Assembly: GCA_002500925.1 (NCBI GenBank)
Contig: DLTN01000125.1
Location: 17,194 to 25,163 of the forward strand
Reading direction: 5' to 3'
Source of the DNA: Gemmatimonadales bacterium UBA7835
GTDB lineage: Bacteria > Gemmatimonadota > Gemmatimonadetes > Longimicrobiales > Gaopeijiaceae
Length of the DNA: 7,970 nt
Shown here: positions 6,503 through 7,970 of the stretch, piece by piece
Layout of the letters: every line of letters begins with the position of its first letter
Numbering within the stretch: the stretch's first letter is position 1
The notes under the pieces: model-generated
Database searches by the model: none
What the model was told of the DNA's origin: nothing
What the model saw: only the letters and a program-made list of their open reading frames with translations
Program-made: the position numbers and the translations under genes

Positions 6503-6919
6503 GTGACACCACGAATTAAAAAGAGTGATCGGGAGTGGCGTGCTCAGCTGTCGGAAATTGAGTACAGGGTGCTCCGTGAGAAGGGCACGGAACGCGCTTT
6601 CACTGGGAAGTACAACAATGAGAAGCGGACGGGCACCTACATGTGTCGGGGGTGTGGTGCGTCTCTCTTCGCGTCCGAGACAAAGTACGACTCAGGTTCG
6701 GGGTGGCCGTCCTTCTATGATGTGTTAGATGATGCAAACGTGCGCACTAAGTCGGACAAAGAACTCTTGATGATGCGGACTGAGGTCATCTGTGCTGTGT
6801 GTGACGGGCACCTAGGACATGTGTTCTCGGACGGCCCTCAGCCTACTGGCTTGCGTTATTGCATCAATTCGGCTGCGCTTGATTTGGATGACGGACCTAG
6901 CAGTGAAGACGTTGAGTAG
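6503..6919 (+). CDS. msrB: Peptide-methionine (R)-S-oxide reductase MsrB
   Basis: This 138-residue protein covers the full length of a single-domain MsrB, the repair enzyme that reduces methionine-R-sulfoxide in proteins back to methionine (EC 1.8.4.12). The structural zinc site is formed by Cys48 and Cys51 (CRGC) and Cys97 and Cys100 (CAVC). The catalytic Cys120 sits in 'LRYCINSAALDL', and the conserved 'GHLGHVF' is at 102-108. In 'YDSGSGWPSFY' (62-72) Ser66 replaces the Cys that serves as resolving residue in many MsrBs, so regeneration must use another thiol or reductant directly. The start is a GTG with a G-rich Shine-Dalgarno (6492-6497) 5 nt upstream. There is no export signal, so it should act in the cytoplasm. 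The next gene follows without a gap of note, suggesting co-transcription. Confidence 0.96.
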   Translation: MTPRIKKSDREWRAQLSEIEYRVLREKGTERAFTGKYNNEKRTGTYMCRGCGASLFASETKYDSGSGWPSFYDVLDDANVRTKSDKELLMMRTEVICAVCDGHLGHVFSDGPQPTGLRYCINSAALDLDDGPSSEDVE

Positions 6920-6925
6920 TTGGTT

Positions 6926-7285
6926 GTGAAATCGCCCGAGAAGGTGTCATGGCGGGACCGGTATCCCGACGAAGTGACATGTGTCCGGTGTCTTGAGGTA
7001 TACGACCAAGGAAGACTAGATCGGATGTTGTGGTGTGATCTATGTCGATTTCGGGCGAGGGAGCGTGCGGCCTTATATGGCTGGCTAGGGGGCGTGGCAT
7101 TCGGACTCTCGTGCGCCGCTTACGTGTGGATAGCCATTCGTCCGACAGATCTAATCGTTGGCGCCTGGACTGCGACCCTAGCCACGGCGGTCTGGATCGG
7201 GCAAAAGGTTGCGAGAGAGTTTATCTATGGGGCGATGCGCTTCAAGAACTCTCGTGCGGCTGAGGCAGTGCCACCGAGTTCGTAG
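6926..7285 (+). CDS. Small membrane protein with two CxxC pairs (zinc-ribbon-like) and two TM helices
   Basis: This is a 119-residue protein of unknown function. The N-terminal soluble part has CVRC (Cys19, Cys22) and CDLC (Cys37, Cys40) 14 residues apart, which fits a zinc ribbon. An Arg-rich stretch (RFRARERA, 41-48) follows, then two hydrophobic segments at about 50-70 and 74-93, and a basic Ser/Ala-rich tail. The Arg-rich stretch suggests that the CxxC part faces the cytoplasm. I chose GTG at 6926, with GAG 9 nt upstream. A TTG at 6920, directly after the msrB stop, would add two residues and is also possible. The tight junction with msrB suggests an operon. A redox or metal link to MsrB is conceivable but not shown. 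I do not recognise a named family. Confidence 0.8.
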   Translation: MKSPEKVSWRDRYPDEVTCVRCLEVYDQGRLDRMLWCDLCRFRARERAALYGWLGGVAFGLSCAAYVWIAIRPTDLIVGAWTATLATAVWIGQKVAREFIYGAMRFKNSRAAEAVPPSS

Positions 7286-7379
7286 AAGATCGTGAAGGTC
7301 TCTTCCGACAACTGGTTGGGATACAGTGCTGTTGGCCCCACTTGCTCGCACTTCATAGCACAGGATACCTCTGGTGAGT

Positions 7380-7416
7380 ATGTCGCCCTTCAGCCCGGAT
7401 GCCTGAAGGGCGACAT
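7380..7416 (+). terminator. Strong hairpin, likely terminator after the msrB unit
   Basis: TGTCGCCCTTCAG (7381-7393) pairs perfectly with CTGAAGGGCGACA (7403-7415). One more A-T pair at the base makes a 14-bp stem with a 9-nt loop. Only a short T run (7416-7418) follows, so Rho-independent termination would be weak to moderate. It lies about 95 nt after the CxxC membrane protein gene and about 65 nt before the acyl-CoA dehydrogenase gene. Confidence 0.55.
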
Positions 7417-7427
7417 TTCAGGCACTT

Positions 7428-7447
7428 CTGGGGTAGTAGCACCCCAG
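7428..7447 (+). repeat. Second hairpin in the acyl-CoA dehydrogenase leader
   Basis: CTGGGGT (7428-7434) and ACCCCAG (7441-7447) form a 7-bp GC-rich stem with a 6-nt loop. It lies 34 nt before the start codon of the acyl-CoA dehydrogenase gene. No T run follows, so it is not a classical terminator. It could be part of a leader structure or chance. Confidence 0.4.
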
Positions 7448-7481
7448 CACGTCACTCAGGGACCTAATTGAGACGCTAACG

Positions 7482-7970
7482 ATGGCACGCTTCGAAGGGA
7501 TTGATTTCTATAACCTCGACGCACTCCTCTCCGACGAGGAGCGCATGATTCGTGACACCGTTCGCGAATGGGTTGAGACCGCTGTGATGCCGATCATCGG
7601 CGATGCCTACATCAATCGCGAGTTCCCTAAACACCTTATTCCAGAGTTAGGTGAGCTGGGTGTGCTAGGTGCTAACTTGCCCGAAGAATATGGCTGTGCA
7701 GGTCTGAACAACGTTTCTTACGGGATCATCATGCAGGAACTGGAGCGGGGTGACTCAGGCATCCGCTCGTTCGTCAGCGTGCAGGGAGCACTCGTGATGT
7801 ACCCGATCTTTGCGTTCGGGAGTGAGGAGCAAAAGCGGACTTGGCTCCCAAAGCTTGCGACTGGTGAAGCTATCGGTTGTTTCGGACTAACAGAGCCCGA
7901 TTATGGATCCAATCCGGCTGGTATGGTCACACGAGCCGAAAAGACTTCTGATGGATGGCGACTCAACGGT
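7482..7970 (+). CDS. Glutaryl-CoA dehydrogenase-like acyl-CoA dehydrogenase, N-terminal part, cut by window edge
   Basis: The first 163 codons of an acyl-CoA dehydrogenase start at ATG 7482 and run open to the right edge. Residues 1-60 match the N-terminal helical domain, starting 'ARFEGIDFYNLDALLSDEER', and 'LGANLPEEYGCAG' is at 62-74. 'RSFVSVQGALVMYPI' (95-109) and 'GCFGLTEPDYGSNPAGM' (132-148) are typical of the glutaryl-CoA dehydrogenase branch, where the Arg and Ser of the first motif help bind the glutaryl carboxylate. The second motif is the FAD-contacting strand of the middle domain. The enzyme would oxidise and decarboxylate glutaryl-CoA to crotonyl-CoA in lysine or tryptophan breakdown. 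The catalytic Glu lies beyond the window, so a related short-chain or branched-chain acyl-CoA substrate cannot be excluded. The Shine-Dalgarno is weak. The gene is separated from msrB by hairpins and probably forms its own unit. Confidence 0.9.
   Translation, partial: MARFEGIDFYNLDALLSDEERMIRDTVREWVETAVMPIIGDAYINREFPKHLIPELGELGVLGANLPEEYGCAGLNNVSYGIIMQELERGDSGIRSFVSVQGALVMYPIFAFGSEEQKRTWLPKLATGEAIGCFGLTEPDYGSNPAGMVTRAEKTSDGWRLNG

Noticed and set aside
6301..6519. 72-codon plus-strand frame between the cupin and msrB genes
   Set aside because: It has no Shine-Dalgarno, low-complexity Gly/Ser/Asp content, overlaps the msrB start and spans the likely msrB promoter.

Overview
The window looks like an ordinary chromosomal stretch of a diderm, free-living bacterium. 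Several traits recall Gemmatimonadota: three lipoprotein signal peptides, a secreted protease built on Big2-type and CARDB domains, and an M24-type peptidase precursor with a characteristic 'NANDP...ENAGG' N-terminal region. GC content is moderate rather than very high. The phylum assignment is inferred from family resemblance, not from a marker gene. I saw no tRNA, rRNA, CRISPR array, insertion sequence or phage gene.

Left part (1-1117, minus strand): a DUF188 (YaiI/YqxD) gene is followed by a lipoprotein precursor of M24 (Xaa-Pro aminopeptidase-like) type that runs off the left edge. Their stop and start codons overlap as TGATG, so they are probably co-translated. A divergent intergenic region (1118-1291) separates them from a plus-strand pair. 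This pair is a large lipid-anchored leishmanolysin-type zinc metalloprotease (1292-3463) and a small lipoprotein of unknown function, whose TTG start overlaps the protease stop.

Middle (4159-6278, minus strand): a compact three-gene operon is transcribed as cupin, then an SDR oxidoreductase with an atypical active site, then a branched-chain amino acid aminotransferase (ilvE-type). Gaps are 15 nt and then a 1-nt overlap, and each gene has a visible Shine-Dalgarno sequence. It converges with the lipoprotein pair over a 111-nt gap at 4048-4158, where I see no convincing terminator.

Right part (6279-7970, plus strand): a promoter region leads into msrB (methionine sulfoxide reductase B). A small membrane protein with two CxxC pairs follows it directly. 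Then comes a strong hairpin region and the first 163 codons of a glutaryl-CoA dehydrogenase-like acyl-CoA dehydrogenase that runs off the right edge.

Together the genes suggest peptide and amino acid use (two exported peptidases, a branched-chain aminotransferase, an acyl-CoA dehydrogenase) plus protein repair. This is a loose metabolic theme, and the window shows no clear dedicated new system. The most open items are the unknown lipoprotein coupled to the metalloprotease, the SDR with a replaced catalytic Tyr/Lys pair, and the CxxC membrane protein paired with an MsrB that has Ser at the usual resolving-Cys site.
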